A stretch of 64,000 nucleotides of DNA from Comamonas halotolerans. GTDB taxonomy: Bacteria; Pseudomonadota; Gammaproteobacteria; Burkholderiales; Burkholderiaceae_C. Both the position numbers and the translations under genes were made by a program. Below the pieces are notes generated by a model. That model made no database searches, was not told where the DNA came from, and was given only the letters and a program-made list of their open reading frames with translations. The stretch is taken from assembly GCF_030162935.1 (NCBI RefSeq), contig NZ_JASAUZ010000045.1, forward strand, positions 186,001 through 250,000, in the 5' to 3' direction. This document shows positions 62,090 through 64,000 of the stretch, one piece after another (positions within the stretch are counted from its first letter, which is position 1; each line of letters begins with the position of its first letter).

Positions 62090-63088
62090 ATGTCATCGTC
62101 TTCACGTCACAGTACACGCCGACAGGTGTGCGCCAGTTTTCTGCTGAGTTTGTTTGCAATGGGAATTTCTTCGCATGCATGGGCGGATGCAGGCTGGCCC
62201 AAGCGTCCCATCACCTTTGTGGTGCCTGGTGCGGCTGGCGGTACCACAGACACGCCTGTGCGCTTCATGGCACAAAAGCTCAGTGAGCGGCTAGGCCAAG
62301 CAGTCATCGTAGATAACAAACCCGGTGCGGGAGGCTCTTTGGGGGCTGGCGTCGTGGCGCGTGCCCAGCCAGACGGATACACGGTTCTGGTGGGGAACAC
62401 AGGCTCCAATGCGATCAATTACACCGCGTACCAGAAGTTAAGTTACAAGGCAGAAGATTTCGTTGCACTGACAGACATGATCTCGTTTGCCAACGTGCTG
62501 GTTGTTCCGGCGGAGTCGCCCATCAAGAGTGTGGGTGAGCTGATTGCCGTGGCAAAGCGCACGCCGGGAAAGCTCGCGTTTTCGTCAGCAGGTGTTGGGC
62601 AGACCACGCATCTCATGGGCGAGCTGTTGCGCCAGAGTGCCCATGTGGATGTGGTTCATGTGCCCTACAAAGGGTCTGCTCCTGCAACCATGGCCATTGT
62701 GGCGGGTGAGACACAGTTCATGTTTGACAACCTCACAGGATCGCTCAGCCATATCAAGGACGGGAAATTGCGCCCGCTGGCAGTGACAAGCACTACTCGA
62801 GAGCCAGCACTGCCTGAGGTGCCAACGATGACTGAGCTGGGTCTGAAGGAGTTCGACAAAGTGGGGTGGATGGGCTTTTTCCTGCCTGCGAAAACACCTC
62901 CAGATGTGGTCAAAAAGCTCACCGAAAACTTGATTGCTGTTTTGCAGGATCCGGTAGTGGTTAAACGCTACGAGGAGCTGGGTGGCCGTCCAGGTGGGAT
63001 GCCGCCAGAGCAGTTCTCGAAGATGGTGGAGCGTGATCGGCTGAGCTGGGGTGAATTGATCCGTAGTCAGAAGCTGCAACTGGATTGA
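62090..63088 (+). CDS. Bug/TctC-family periplasmic substrate-binding protein
   Basis: 332 aa. The signal peptide contains FLLSLFAMGISSHAWA. The mature part has WPKRPITFVVPGAAGGTTDTP, VIVDNKPGAGGSLGAGVVA and VDVVHVPYKGSAPATMAIV. Its N-terminal ligand loop reads GAAGGTTDTPVR rather than the GGxxDxxAR form of the other two Bugs here, so the ligand may differ. AGAGGAG lies upstream of the ATG. Confidence 0.93.
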   Translation: MSSSSRHSTRRQVCASFLLSLFAMGISSHAWADAGWPKRPITFVVPGAAGGTTDTPVRFMAQKLSERLGQAVIVDNKPGAGGSLGAGVVARAQPDGYTVLVGNTGSNAINYTAYQKLSYKAEDFVALTDMISFANVLVVPAESPIKSVGELIAVAKRTPGKLAFSSAGVGQTTHLMGELLRQSAHVDVVHVPYKGSAPATMAIVAGETQFMFDNLTGSLSHIKDGKLRPLAVTSTTREPALPEVPTMTELGLKEFDKVGWMGFFLPAKTPPDVVKKLTENLIAVLQDPVVVKRYEELGGRPGGMPPEQFSKMVERDRLSWGELIRSQKLQLD

Positions 63089-63098
63089 GGGAGGAGTC

Positions 63099-63905
63099 AT
63101 GCTTGAGTCGTTTTCCTTTCGTGGCCAACATGTATTTGTCGCCGGGGGTACGAGTGGCATCAATCTCGGAATCGCCCAGGCTTTTGCACGCGCGGGTGCC
63201 AACGTGGCGGTCATGAGCCGTTCCCCCGAAAAAGTGCAGCAAGCGCAGGATGGTCTGCATGCATTGGGTGCGCAGGCAATGGGTATCAGCGCGGATGTGC
63301 GTGACCCAGGCGCAGTAGATGCTGCGCTACGTCAAGCGCATGCACAGTTTGGCGAAATCGATGTGTTGATTTCCGGTGCTGCAGGGAACTTTATTGCGCC
63401 TGCCGCAGAGCTTTCGCCCAATGGCTTTAAGACCGTGATCGACATTGACCTCAACGGCAGCTTCCATGTGCTGCGTCTGGCCTATCCGCTGCTTAAAAAG
63501 CCCAATGCAAGTGTCATCAACATCTCGGCCCCGCAAGGTATCAATCCAACGATGTATCAGGTGCACGCCTGCGCCGCCAAAGCAGGTATTGACATGATGA
63601 CGCGCGTGTTGGCCATGGAGTGGGGAGAAGTCGGCATCAGAGTGAACGCGATTGCGCCTGGTCCCATAGAGAACACGGAAGGGATGCGTCGCCTGGCACC
63701 GTCCCCAGAAGCACTTGCAAAGGCAGTCGCTTCGGTTCCGTTGCAAAGAATGGGAACGCTGGATGACGTCGCGCATATGGCGCTGTTCCTGTCCTCTCCG
63801 CTGGCTGGCTACGTCACGGGGGCTGTGATCCCTGTGGATGGAGGCTCATCGTTGCGTGGTGGGCGGGATATGCGCGCATCCTATGTGCCTCGAGCCGCTG
63901 GGTAG
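63099..63905 (+). CDS. SDR of the 2,4-dienoyl-CoA reductase type
   Basis: 268 aa. The cofactor motif is VAGGTSGINLGIAQAFARAG with Arg in SRSPEKVQ, suggesting NADPH. The usual YxxxK is replaced: the segment is MYQVHACAAKAGIDMMTR, which matches the QVHAGxAKA pattern of peroxisomal-type 2,4-dienoyl-CoA reductases. C-terminal VTGAVIPVDGGSSL. The presence of such an enzyme suggests that the island handles unsaturated acyl chains. GGAGG precedes the ATG by 6 nt. Confidence 0.87.
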   Translation: MLESFSFRGQHVFVAGGTSGINLGIAQAFARAGANVAVMSRSPEKVQQAQDGLHALGAQAMGISADVRDPGAVDAALRQAHAQFGEIDVLISGAAGNFIAPAAELSPNGFKTVIDIDLNGSFHVLRLAYPLLKKPNASVINISAPQGINPTMYQVHACAAKAGIDMMTRVLAMEWGEVGIRVNAIAPGPIENTEGMRRLAPSPEALAKAVASVPLQRMGTLDDVAHMALFLSSPLAGYVTGAVIPVDGGSSLRGGRDMRASYVPRAAG

Positions 63906-64000
63906 ACAGGGCATGTGGTTGCTTTCCAGGCGGCTGCCAAGCCTTGGGCTGAAAATTTCAGCGAGCTTGGGAGGTGCTCAAAGGTTGTCTGCAACTTGGC

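Overview
The window looks like chromosomal DNA of a betaproteobacterium of the Comamonadaceae, most likely Comamonas or a close relative. Evidence: moderately high G+C, three orphan Bug/TctC-type periplasmic binding proteins, a phaC - maoC/pta fusion - ackA block, an SAH riboswitch in front of ahcY - tlyA - metF, a Class I PHA synthase, and betaproteobacterial versions of many core genes. The genus is inferred from gene content only.

Layout. 1-4.8 kb: 5'-truncated view of a TonB-dependent siderophore receptor (minus strand, with a candidate Fur box), htpG and a Gly/Val-rich lipoprotein. 5-12.5 kb: signalling genes on the minus strand (hybrid histidine kinase with Hpt, OmpR-type regulator, Ser/Thr kinase fused to a universal-stress domain and coupled to a metallophosphoesterase), then a 2'-5' RNA ligase-like protein and Ohr/OsmC. 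12.6-20 kb: acyl-CoA/PHA metabolism (3-hydroxybutyryl-CoA dehydrogenase, GMC oxidoreductase, phaC, maoC-pta, ackA). 20-24.4 kb: AMP nucleosidase, a PAS-GGDEF-EAL protein and dtd. 24.5-28.4 kb: the SAH-riboswitch methyl-cycle operon. 28.4-42.7 kb: housekeeping genes (rlpA, rlmJ, rplM-rpsI, erpA, MFS pump, anmK, M23 peptidase, tyrS, glmU, a soluble histidine kinase, an Lrp/AsnC regulator, glmS).

42.7-54.5 kb is the most unusual part. After glmS come remnants of two insertion sequences and a 115-bp dispersed repeat. Then cysQ diverges from a long reading frame that joins an IS630-transposase-like HTH/DDE-like region in frame to CysD, followed by a cysN-cysC fusion, a second copy of the 115-bp repeat, and DUF1214 - sulfotransferase - EthD-like - NTF2-like - SRPBCC - SDR. 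Read together, these genes could make PAPS (CysD, CysNC), use it as sulfo donor (sulfotransferase) and destroy the by-product PAP (CysQ). No PAPS reductase or sulfite reductase gene is present in the window. I infer a dedicated sulfo-conjugation module with an unknown, probably lipophilic, substrate.

55-64 kb is a divergent beta-oxidation island. One arm has an acyl-CoA ligase, acyl-CoA dehydrogenase and Bug protein. The other has a thiolase, SDR, enoyl-CoA hydratase, Bug protein and a 2,4-dienoyl-CoA-reductase-like SDR. The arms share a control region that contains a 16-bp perfect palindrome. It probably degrades an unidentified carboxylic acid. No tRNA, rRNA, CRISPR array or prophage was seen.
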